A stretch of DNA of 64,000 nt from Phalacrocorax aristotelis (lineage: Eukaryota > Chordata > Aves > Suliformes > Phalacrocoracidae). Every line of letters begins with the position of its first letter. The stretch's first letter is position 1. Positions 13,004 through 24,360 of this stretch are shown one piece after another. Made by a program: the position numbers and the translations under genes. The stretch is from the NCBI RefSeq assembly GCF_949628215.1, contig NC_134276.1, forward strand, positions 111,576,756 through 111,640,755, read 5' to 3'. The notes below the pieces were generated by a model that worked only from the letters and a program-made list of their open reading frames with translations, searched no databases and was not told where the DNA came from.

Positions 13004-14554
13004 TACCATATTTGTGGCATAAGTAATTTTTATCCTGGAGTCTCACTGAGTATTCAATACACTCAGACACATTTTTGCTACTTGCTGTATACACACTCTC
13101 TGGAGCATCCGTCCCTGTAGGATGCATGGGTACACACTTCTTATTCTCAAGTACTTCTGCCTTCTGCATGCAAATGCTTCAGGATCTGCCGCAGTCAAAC
13201 CCACCCTGAGAAAGTCAGGTTACAAAAAGAACAGCTGCCAACTCAGTTTTGCCTACGATTCTGGTCTGTATTCTCCCAAGGAACTTTTCTTTACCAAAAA
13301 AAAAGCTCTTGCTGAGTCATAGCCGCTGACTTGAAGAGGTCTGAGAAGCAAATCTGTGACCCAATTAGTGATTGAACTGTCATTTTGTTGTATATAGTAA
13401 ATACCTAGAGTTGCTGGAAGGGAAAGAGGAAGAAAGGGAGTTGCCAGACCAGAAAAGGTGGGCGGTAGGCTGGGGGGCTGAGTTACCTTAGAAGGGCCCC
13501 ATGCCAAAGGGACAAAATTTACAGTAACAGTGTCATCCAATCTGAATGCTTATATCGTTACTATAGAAATTATCTTAAGGTAGTAAAGCTTTGTTTTATG
13601 ACAGTGGAGCTACTTCCTCAGTGCAGACAATGCACATCTGGCTGCAGCACCACAGTGGTAGATTTGCATCTTCTATGATATAGCAAGTAACGAAAATTTC
13701 TACGAGGAGATGAAGGCAATGTTTCTGAAACAGTTCATTATTGTCTTTTTTTATCTGTCTTATCTATCTCTTTCATTTTATTCTTTGCTCTTTTAACTGT
13801 CAAAACACTACTTTCTACTCAGAGAGAGCTAGAACTGACTGGTGTCCTTGGACATCACAAAACCAGATAAAGTTAGGATATTGGCTCACAGCTGGTCCTC
13901 ACCACCACTGCCCTCCACAAAGCCCAGGGTTTTACTGTACTGTCCCGGTTATGTATGGGTATACTTTTTTTTTCCCTGTGTGGGTCTAATGAAGCTATAA
14001 CTGATATGTCTATAAAAGGTATACCTGATGGCCTGAATGGGAATTTGAGGATGTCAAAAGGAATATTACGGACAGTTTGTCATAGAATGAAATTTGAAAA
14101 TGGTGGTATGTTTATTTTCTGTTGCATTTTCACCCAAAGAACAATACCTAAAGGAAGCACCCATTACATGCTGGCCTATTCTAGCCACCACAAATCATGT
14201 GTCCACTGGAACGTTACCGGCAGGTTGTAATTCATTTTAATTTCTTGTAATTTATCTGTTGAATTGTGTAATCTGTGAGTTTTAGATTCTTACATGCATG
14301 AAGGTTATCTCACCCCTACCCTCAGAAGACCCAGGTGCAGAAAGAAAGGGCTGATCATTGGGTGTAGGTGTAAAGACTACAAAGTACTTTCACTAACAGC
14401 TGTGGCAGGTGAAGAGAAGGATCAGAATGAGAGATCTACAGGAGCAAGACAACCGGTTTTGAATATATATTGAGTGGGCTTGTCTTTATTCTAGCAGGGA
14501 CTGCTCAAATATAAGTGTTCTGGGGTGTAGGTTTTTTGTTTTGTTTCATTTTTT

Positions 14555-14592
14555 AAAACACTAGAGTGTTTTGGCCTATTTCAGCCAAAACA
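14555..14592 (+). other. Two overlapping perfect inverted repeats
   Basis: AAAACACT (14555-14562) pairs with AGTGTTTT (14565-14572). The overlapping TGTTTTGGC (14567-14575) pairs with GCCAAAACA (14584-14592). The middle strand can therefore pair with either neighbour. No repeat family is recognised and chance is possible. Confidence 0.5.
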
Positions 14593-15265
14593 GAATATTC
14601 TCATTATATTCTCATTATAATGAAAAAAAATCAAACAAATATTCTTGGCTTATATTTCCGGCAGGTTCTTTACATTTCTCTAACTTTTCCATTGAGAAAA
14701 TGAAAAACACATTTATTAAATGACCTTTAGTTTTTGCCATGTAGTCAAACGTTCTTTGCACTAGCACAGTAATACCATTATCTTGACCTTTGTCTCCCTC
14801 ATACAGTTTCTCTTCATGCCTGTCACTAGCACTTGCTCAGCTAGTAAGGAGAGGAAAAAATGTTACAAAGGAAAACCCACAGTCTAATTCAAATTGTTGG
14901 CAATGTAAGCCTCTGGAGATGCTTGTTCCAGCTAGGCTTGCTTTCTTTCTGTTTATTTTTACCTTTTCAGCTGATGTTTTCTATTTCTTTCCTAGATTTT
15001 TTTATTCTTCAGTCCATCTATTTAACCAGGTATATACATGTGGAGAAACAAAGTTTAGGACAAGTTTAATGTGAGATTGTTTTGGTCTGAGTCATAGTTG
15101 TGGTTTGCCTTGATGTAAAACCTTCCACAATAGCACGCTGTTGCACTTCCACGTGCAAACCAGTTGTATTTCTTTGAAGTTAAAATAAAAGGGTTTCACT
15201 GTTTTCTCTGACTTCAACATAATCAAGCAGCAAGCATCTATGCCTAAATCCCACATTTAACTTTC

Positions 15266-15322
15266 AGTCTGACCTTGGATTAATCCCTTTACCTCACCAT
15301 GCCTCTGTTTCCTTTGCTGCCC
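15266..15322 (+). repeat. MIR (CORE-SINE) fragment, old
   Basis: The stretch TCTGACCTTGGATTAATCCC, then TTTACCTCACCATGCCTCTG and TTTCC, follows the sense MIR core (TGTGACCTTGGGCAAGTCACTTTACCTCTCTGTGCCTCAGTTTCC) with only scattered changes. Both ends are lost. Confidence 0.6.
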
Positions 15323-16081
15323 TGGATCAGCATGCAGGCAGTGCAGTGAGAGTTGGGAGCTCAGTCTTAATTCTTTAATACAGCTGGAAAAAATCCCTCA
15401 AGACATAAGCTAACAGATTTCAAGCCATGCTCGTTGGCTACTTTCCAGTCTGAGTGAGTGCAGAGCTACAGGACAACTAATACGGTTTGAAAATATCTCT
15501 TGAAAGCCTTTATCTCAATAGTGTTTTGACTAATGCATAACTTTCTATCTGAAAGCATCAAGAGATTTACAGTGTGCCAGTTCTTTCCGTAATTTTGTCC
15601 TTTGTTGTGTGATTTATTTCCAAGCACGTTGAATGCTGTTGTAACATATAAATTTAATAAGAAACGTAATCTACTCTGTTTCCTTCCTTTCCTTATATGT
15701 ACGAAAGAACTATGGAGAATATGCATTTAAGGACAAGTCACAAGGCTTCACTCTTTTCCAGTGACAAGGACTCCTGGAACAGGGCTGATGCGCATACAGA
15801 TAGATGATTTCCTGTTGTTTGTTTCTAGTCTAATCAAGCTGATTGGGATGAATGATAATGGTGATGTCTTTAGCACATACCAGAAATTTTCTTTGCTTGC
15901 GAGCTGGAAACCATTTGCAATCTGCAGCAGCAATAGTAGTTGACTTAAGATGGGATATTTGATCATTACCCTCATAATGGGAGTCGCTGTTTTTTCACAT
16001 ATATGGCTGCGTATGAGCTTAGAAAATAACAGCATGCTTCATCCATCGATCTGAAAAAAGCTCTTTGTAAAAAGGGTCAGT

Positions 16082-16200
16082 GCTGTTATTCCCATCGAAC
16101 AAATGATGAAATGGATGAGCAGACAGAGAGAAAAACTAGCTCAAGGTGATGAGCAGACTGCCAGCAGAGGTAGCAGAGGACTCAGGTCCTTCCATGGTTC
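16082..16200 (-). repeat. MIR (CORE-SINE) fragment, old, antisense
   Basis: The plus strand reads TTATTCCCATCGAACAAATG, then ATGAAATGGATGAGCAGACA, GAGAGAAAAACTAGCTCAAGG, a worn GTGATGAGCAGACTG, and GGTAGCAGAGGACTCAGGTCC. This is the antisense MIR order: CCCATTTTACAGATGAGGAAACTGAGGCACAGAGAGG, TTGCCCAAGGTCACACAG, GGCAGAGC...CCAGGTC. The downstream GGTTCGAGCCCC (near 16198-16209) resembles a tRNA T-loop box, as expected near the tRNA-derived head of the SINE. I do not read it as a separate tRNA gene. Confidence 0.65.
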
Positions 16201-16209
16201 GAGCCCCAA

Positions 16210-19200
16210 AGGCCCTGTGATTCCCCACGTGAAAAGCCTGAGACGGTTTACCACTGCTAGACGTGTCAGAAATGCAGAATTGTAGTCATCCCAAGAATAG
16301 ACTGTTCATCAAATAATCCATGGCCAGACTTGCATGAAGTCTCTCTCTATTCTAATCCTTTAAGTTTGTTAGGAATTGATTGTTCAAAACCTATAGTTAT
16401 TTGTATCTGCTCTCAAGGTCAATTTCAGTCTTCAGTACCAAAACAGAAAATATAAAACATTAGTCCTACAAACCCATGGGTTCTTTGAAAGGGGAAGATA
16501 AATATGTAAGCAAGACTTGGGAAGGGATGCTTTTTATGTATGGGCTTTGTGGAAAAGGAAAAGCATTGTAATTTTGGACAGTACTGACATTTAGCTGCTT
16601 GTAGACGGGGTGCTGTCTGTCCACAAAGCTAACTGAGGACGCATTCCGCATGAAAATAAAAGGAAGTGCTAATTACCATATATCATATGGTATCCGAGAG
16701 TCATGCATAATTTTTAAATTTCCTATTACCTTTTTGTTATCTTCCCATTCATTGACTTAATTGATACACTACCTACCCTCTTTTGTACCAAATACATTTG
16801 TTTTCTTCCTTCTAGGTCACATTTTTACAATTATCACCACAGCAACATTGCAGCTATAATAAGAAGATACATCTTCTGAATGGCTGGTGATACAACATTA
16901 GCTGTTAGAACATAACATTTTTCATGTTGGAAACATCTGGAGTTCACAACCAGCAAAGATCTGTAAAAATGTCTGTAGCTCTTTAATAATCACCCAAGGC
17001 TGCACTTGCAAGCTTTATTAGGTTGCATTTACAAACACTCCTTAGTCACCAAGCACAGAATGTGATAAAAATAAGCTTTATTCCAACACAAAAAATTAAA
17101 ATATAAAGTTCAGTTTACAAGTCATGAGGCTTAAAAGAAAAAAAAAGAGAGAATTTGAATTGGCCTTTGTGTCAAGGCCTTTATTTCAGAAAGCTGGGGC
17201 ATACTCCATTCCTCTGCTGTTCCCAGCCTATTAGCTACAGCACTAATATTGCTATTTACTGGCTGATTATATCCTCTGGCAAGATTTGGACTGTGTCTAC
17301 TTCCCTGCTGCAAACTAATCAGTTTTCAAAATTAGTTATTGATCTCAGGCTCATTGTGGACTACAAATTTAGTGGCTGGTTCATTGAGTATCAACAGTAC
17401 CACTCTTTGTGTGAGCCTCATAGGAGTGAAAACAAACAAGATATTCAGGCCCACGTACATATATAATCATCTAATATAAGGAGATACAAGACAAGTATAA
17501 ATGCACTGGCAAACAAAATAGCTTTTTTATGAGAAAGATGACCTAAAGAAATCCAAGACTATTCCTCCGTTAAGGTACACATGTAATTCTTACTACCTAC
17601 TGCAGAGTGTTTATCTGAGAGAGGACACGTATATCAGCACTATTACTGGAAAACAGTAGTTACTTATTTTGAATTGTTTGGGGGCTTGTGGTTTGTTTGG
17701 TTTTGCTGTGGTTTTTTTTTAAAGTAGGAGATGGGTTTGGGTTTTTTAAGATAGAGGTTTTCGGTTGCAAATGCATTAGATGAAGTCAGAAAGATTTTCA
17801 AATAATAAGTGTTTGAAGATGGTATTTACGTTTCAGTGGCTAACAATGTGCTGCCATTATCCATTGTCTATTTCTATCAATCTACATTAAATCTTTTCAG
17901 TGATTATATTGTCATTCCTTTGGTTGTAATGGGAACTTACCAGATGCAAGAAGTTTTAATTGGGAAAATTTCCCTGTAAAACATTGACAGAGAAATATAT
18001 AGTCAATACCTCAACATTTTCCTGGAGGTGAAAGGCCCATGACCAACTTATTTCTCTATCTAAATGGAAGTACATGAACACTAGGTTGCATGTTTCTAAA
18101 TTTTATACCCAGGTAGACCTATAAAAATTTTGAAACCTAATTATTTTTCTGAGAAAAGAGATTCCCATATAGGCTCAGCTGCTTGAATGCATTTCCTAGT
18201 GCCTTTAGGAAAAGTCTTAGTCCATAGAAGCATATTTAAAATATTGAAAATGTCCAAAATATTTTTTAATAACAGTCTGCTCCCACCCCACTGCAATAAT
18301 TTAATTATTTATGAAAAAAAAACCCACAATGCTGGAAATGTTTCTTCTCTTTCTTAAACATTATTATCAGTCTTCGTACTGGAAAAAAGCCCCAATCTTC
18401 TAAACATTTCACTGTTGAAATGGCATACAGAGTGTCTGCCAAGCGTGCATGTATAAATATATATTTGAAAATTAACTTAAGATGTTCAGTTCGTCTTTTA
18501 TTTTATTATGAGCTCCTTGAATTTTATTTCAAGGTTAGTATTTAAAAAGTGTCCAAAAAATGAGAACGTCAAAACCATTATTTGCATAGAGTTTTCTTTA
18601 AAAACTATACTTTTCCAAAATTCCCTCAAAACTTAGCCCAAATTACCCAACAGGCTTATGAACCTGGACTTTATTTCTGATTTATGAGAAAACCACAAAC
18701 CAGGCCCTTGGCTTTGCTTGAGTTCTGAGACTTTCATGGTGTGGTTTATTTTTGATGTACAGAAAAGCTGGATCCTTAATGAAGAGTTGGTGGTCTGTGA
18801 TTATGTGCATTTCAACAATACACACACACAAATTTCCAGAATGAAAGTTTCTGATTTGTAGTGATGCAAATGAGAAATTACTGAGTTTTTACTAGGTTCA
18901 TTTAAAGTTGAAAGTTTGACCCTATATTCCTGTATGCTTAACATTTCCATAAAACACAGTAAGACCTAGAGTATGCGAACAGTACAATTCCTAAGTATCA
19001 TGGGAACTGAATTTTAGAAAAGAAACAATGAGGCAGTTGAGTTACCTGTTTTGCTGTGTGTTTCACAGTTTCTGTTATGCTGTGACGCATTTGAAACATG
19101 CTACTCGTTTTCCACAGTTCTTGAATGAAGCCAGTGTGTTAAAACACCCTTCTAACTTTTACCTTTTCAGATTATGATGATGTAGCATATGAATCCATAT

Positions 19201-21099
19201 ATTTCACTACAAAATCTGAGTTAAAGCCTTCCATGGTTAACATATACTTTGAACCAAATACTCCTTAGTTGCCTACATTCCTGTATTAATGTATCTGATA
19301 TGTTTCACATTTAAATCTGGAATTTGCTTTGGTCTTCTTTAGCAATAGTTAATATATCCTCCTTTTTCACTTGGTATGCTGCTACAGAGTAGAAATTATG
19401 TATGCCAGAATGTCACTTCTTGTTTCTGTAAATATAGTCCTCTTCTTTCCTCAGACTATTAGAGGTATAGAATTGTTTTCTCCCAAAAAATGATCTCTGG
19501 AGTAAGGTAGCATATCTATTAATTCTGATAGAATTGTGTTCTGATATAATACTAAGGAGTTGGACCCGTTCTTTTGGTTTTTTTGTTGGTTGTTGGGGTT
19601 TTTTTCAGAAATTCTATTAAAAGAAAGCCAGTACAGAACTATTTCTTTCATTTGGATTATATGAGCTGAGTAGATCTCCTTAGTGACTGCTGATGCCATA
19701 CGCAACTTCTGTAAAGTTTTTCTTTAGGTCTGCTCCATTTCTTAAATCCAATTCCATCTACAAAGCAAAAAAAAAGTATTTTAAGAGATATGAATGAATC
19801 AAATATGCAATCATTTTAATTTGAAGATGGGTACCAAAGTCTAAAAAAACCAACTTTTTTTGTTTCAGTGAAGCAGTCAGTGGACAAAGAACTTTGCATA
19901 TGATTGATCCTTAAATATAGGTAAATCAATAAAATATTTTAGACCTCCATTTCTTAGCCCATCTAGGTCATTGAAATGCTCTACTGTCAAGGGAATTAAT
20001 GAAATTAAAAACTATATTACTTTTTTATTTGGGCATCCTCTGTCTGCCTGCAATTTCTCTGCTTTCAGATCTAGAGTGAATGTTTCCATTAGTATCTACA
20101 TTGACAGAGGTAACACAACCATCTCTTGTCCTAGTTTTTTATTAGCCTAAAACTGCACTGAAGAGCAATATGCTTAAAAAGGGTTTTCCGCACTCAAAGA
20201 TAGGACTGAGCAACTAAAAATACTAAAATGAAAATGTAAAGGTTTGTACACAAGATACATTTTTCAAATAAACAATCTCTAATACAGAATTTAAGCTATA
20301 TTTTAATACACTTTAATTACAAAAAAGATGGGAAAATTCAAGTTCTGAAAAACACAGAAGAGGTACTACTAGCATGCTAGATGCCAGTACTGAGGTATAA
20401 TTAATAAAATTTTTGAACTGAAGATCAAAAGAGGATTACTTGTGTCACTGAGATGATGTTACACCAAAAGACAGCACACTCAAATGGAGTAAGCTTTAGA
20501 TTTGTATTTAGTTCTGATTCTTTTTGGAATTGGTTTTCTTCCAAGATATTTTTAGCATTTTGTGGGGTCACATGCCAACTGAAAATGTTTTAATATATTT
20601 TAATTCTTTTTCTTCCTATGAAAATTATAGTAATTTAATAAGGTTTTATGTTTTCATAGTAGAAAGTTGGTTTGCTATTTTGGTTATTTCATATGCCAAC
20701 CCTCTTGATAAACAAATAATATTTGTTAATAGAACAATAGAGTCCTGGCTCAGGTATTTAAGACTTTTGAACCTTGAGTACTGCTTTGAAAAATTTTGAC
20801 AGTTTATTTTTCATACTATTTATATACACTATCTTTGCAAAAGGCTGGAATTTCATTCTCTGGGAATTATTTCTTTATATTCAGTAATATAATGAAAAAG
20901 GAACAAGGCAGATTTTTTCTCCATAGACGATTCATCAAACCAATTTTATGATGGCGTGGCTCAACGGGAATCCTATTGTCGTTTTCAAAACTGTTTTCTT
21001 TAATAATTTCACCTAACCAGATACTTTGAAATAGAGCTATACTTCAGCTCCCTAGATATTACAAGTGTTTGAAATAAATGGACCTTCTGTCTGTACACA
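16210..21099. other. AT-rich non-coding DNA, nothing recognised
   Basis: Both strands lack recognisable coding frames or repeats. G/T-rich tracts lie at about 17676-17720 and 19572-19606. A short perfect palindromic phrase, ACCATATATCATATGGT, lies near 16676-16692. Confidence 0.5.
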
Positions 21100-21660
21100 A
21101 GACAAGGACCTGAGTCATAGTTTTGAAGTATGAGGTTCTTACCTTCTTGAGCCTGTCGCTTATGGGGAGATTCCCAAAGCAAAAAGGGATCACCACGTAC
21201 CAAAGACTCCCTGGACGCCAGCCCAGCTGTGTTCCTACATGGTGTGACCAGCAGAGAGTGAGAGCAAGGGGGTGGCCACGTCTTCGTACCTTGGCTGCAA
21301 TATATGAGGCCAAGTGTAAGCCAGCAATGTCAGTATTTTATGTGGCTGCCTATGCCCCTGCATCAGAGGAGACAGTCGGTCAGCCTTCTACATGTAACAA
21401 TTGTGAACGCTGCCACAGGTAAGACCATCTCAGTAACAACTCCCAAACATGCCAAAAGCTGCGGAAGCCACCATCTGAGGGTCACCTTTCACATGAGAGC
21501 TAGGCCAGTTTTATATGGCTTTATATAGCTGTAAGTGAGAAGAGCAGGCAGTTGATCTGGGGACTTCTCTTCTGTGCCTGGTATATGTGAGCATGCAGCT
21601 GGGGAGCAGTGGAGGGGAGTCAGGAGGTATCCCTTTTGGACACCACTAACACTTACACTT
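21100..21660. other. Unassigned GC-richer island
   Basis: G+C rises visibly over about 560 bases. On the minus strand a TATATAA box (21521-21527) lies upstream of the GC-richer part, and AAG|GTAAGAAC forms a good splice-donor match with its GT at 21141-21142. On the plus strand CAG|GTAAGACC is another donor-like site with GT at 21419-21420. Overlapping open frames of 64-99 codons exist on both strands, none with a motif I know. Options are an unrecognised LTR or repeat, an exon of a non-coding RNA, or chance. Confidence 0.3.
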
Positions 21661-24169
21661 TGCTCACCTTACACTAATTTGCACCAAGAACAGCATAGCT
21701 AAGTGTAGCCAAACATGGATCCTTTACAAATTAAATATCTGATCTCTTATTAGTTTACCCAGACAGAAAAATATTTTCCAAATTAACTATCTATGCAGAA
21801 TAGTCTAAGAAAATCCACTCTGTAGCTGGATCGATTGAGAAAGAAGTCCTTCATATTGTGCGTTACAGGAGTTGTCGTACTACTGACAGCTGATGAAAAC
21901 ACATTTCTGGAAAGCAGAGTTCATATTATATGAGTACATAATAACAGCATTCCAGTAAAGTTTGTCCTACTAAGCTCATACCTATCTCCTAACCAAGAGT
22001 AAAACAACTAAAAGCGATGAGCTGCTAAGAGGCACTGAGCATTCCCAGATTAACATGATCTTAAAAGAAGTGAGCAAAGTTACTGCATCTGCATCCTCCC
22101 TTTGAGTCTGATTACTAAATAGGTCACCAGCTGTGACTACAGCTACATCTCTAGTGTTACTGAGTTGTAAAAGAAAAAATAATAGCAACAATAAATGGTT
22201 TAATACAATATCCATCTATCTTTGGTGCCACAAATCAGGAATAATTAAATATAATATTTTACACGAAAGTAATTGAAAACATGACATCTCCATTCCCACA
22301 CCCAGAGTACGTTCATCATTCAACAGCAAGCTAAGTTACAGACATAAAATCTAAGTTAGGAGAAGAACAAGTCCCTGTGATTTTGAGTGGTTTGAATTGT
22401 TGGTGGGTTTTTTCATTCCAAATCAGTAGCTGCTAATAAAGCTAACCACATTATTACTGATTTAGCATCTAATAGAAATGAATTTATCATCTGTGAAATG
22501 CAAGGCAACTGCATTTGGAGTCTGTTTGAAGATGCTTAGAAATCCACAAGCTATCCCCATGCAGGACTGGTAATGGCATTCACTACAAATAGCAGTTCTG
22601 TATTTTAAATCTGTGATGTGGCTTCTTAGTCCAGAAGGAATTCATCCTTTCTTAGACTTGGTCCAAGCATGATTGCACCAAAGCTTTTATGGCTGATCAG
22701 GGCAGAAACACTGTTACATATTTGGCATAGCACTATTTTCTTCCATGTTGATTCTCTTCCAGTAGAAAGGGAAGGTCTTAAAGTGTGCAACCCAGCTTAA
22801 GTCAATCCCAAGCACTACTGAAATATGGAAATCCAAAAAGCGTTAAGCAGTTTGATATCATGCGGCACTTCACTAGATTCCTCCTATTTAAAATATTCAG
22901 GTTTGCTTATACACTGCCATTGAAGTTCAAAGCACAGTATTTGGTTCATTTAACAACTACAGACACTCCATTAGCCTTTCTCACTACCAACTTCACATCC
23001 CATATGCCTGCCTGATCCATCTGTCACGTTTTGTCAAATATAAGCGCTCTCAGGGAGCAGCCATGATTTTACAGTGCATTGTAAAATGGGTCTCCAACCT
23101 GAATACCCACTGAACCACAGACTAAAATTGTAATAATAGAAGAGCAAATGGGAACCTCCGTAATCATGAAGACTGTGAGCAAGGAGGAATGGTTACATTA
23201 ATGTAGGTAGTGGTGGGCAATAAGATATGTAAATCTTCACTGAATGGATAACGTATGGACAGTAATATCAGGTTTGATTAGACAGTCAGTATTCTGCCTT
23301 TGAAAGTACCCAATAAAAGATGTTGAGAAGCAAGCTTAATAGGCCAAGTACCCAGAATCCTTTCCTGGTGCTTACCTCCTTGGCTCAGAACAAAAACAGC
23401 ACAGAAAAAGATATGGATTTGGCTTTTTAGAGTAGAAATGGATAATGCAGAATTAATTGCAAACCAAACACATATACCTCAGTAATCTGGCCAGTGACAT
23501 TTCCATACTTCCATTAATATGCAGTATGATTCTGTGATGATAGGATGCTAAAAACATTACCATTCCAAACAGTGGGAGGAGGAAGAGCTGTTTTAGTATG
23601 TTATTGTCAAGACTTATGTAATTATATACATATAAAACCCTCTTTCTGTCTCTGCACGTGCACTCATACATACACACACACATATAAATGGTATACAACT
23701 ATAGCAGAAACTTATTACGCTGACTTCTTACTGTCATTCTGACATAAATTATAAGTTATATTGAGTGTAAATTATCTAATTTTATAGCAACAGCTGTATC
23801 ATGGTCCAAATAACTTCTTCCCTGTCTCTAAGAACTATCTTTTTTAATATTCTTACATGCAAATTGCAAGGTAATCTTGACAATAAGTCACAAGTTTCTC
23901 CCAGTGAAATAATAAGAAAATTAATATCATTATGGTACTAAAATTTTAGCATATAAGGAACAACTTTTTTTCCGCCACTTGAGTTATTTAGACTGTATAC
24001 AAATCAAGCTAGTGCATAGCTATATAAGAACAGCTGTACTAGTCAAGTTATATAGTCAATATCCTTGGAGAGTAGTCAGTAAAAGTGCTTAGGAAAAGAG
24101 TTTCATAAAAGGCTCACTATAGAGCATTTTCTTAGTATATTCTCTCATTTTCAGACAATCTGTGGCATC
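21661..24169. other. AT-rich non-coding DNA, nothing recognised
   Basis: No gene or repeat family is visible. A short (CA)n-type run occurs near 23666-23684. A TATGATTCTGTGATGAT phrase near 23525 resembles a CR1 tail but has no CR1 body upstream. Confidence 0.5.
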
Positions 24170-24360
24170 AAGATTTCCTGAGCCAGAGGCTGCATGCACA
24201 TCTTTGTGCTTAATGGCCCTTAATGGATCTTTTTTTTCTAATCATTTGCCTAATTATTTTTTTAACTCATTTATCCTTTTGGCCTTCACAACATCCTGTG
24301 GCCATGAGTTCCACAATTTAATTATGTGTTATGTGAATAAGTACTTCCTTTTGACCCTGG
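24170..24360 (-). mobile_element. Archaic CR1 LINE fragment, ORF2 C-terminus and 3' UTR
   Basis: On the minus strand one frame reads KRKYLFT, a stop, then HIIKLWNSWPQDVVKAK, across about 24275-24350. It matches the CR1 ORF2 C-terminal consensus KRKYFFTQRTVNLWNSLPGDVVKAK; the stop sits where the family has Gln. Downstream (lower coordinates) come INELKK and then worn sequence matching the CR1 3' UTR (plus strand CTTAATGGCCCTTAATGG, GAGCCAGAGGC). The type is the old turtle/crocodile-like CR1, not the younger avian CR1. It is truncated at both ends and dead. Confidence 0.8.

Noticed and set aside
16198-16209. GGTTCGAGCCCC as a tRNA T-arm
   Set aside because: No acceptor, D or anticodon arms are found around it. 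It sits next to an antisense MIR whose head is tRNA-derived.
23520-23545. TATGATTCTGTGATGAT as a CR1 tail
   Set aside because: No CR1 3' UTR sequence is recognisable on either side.
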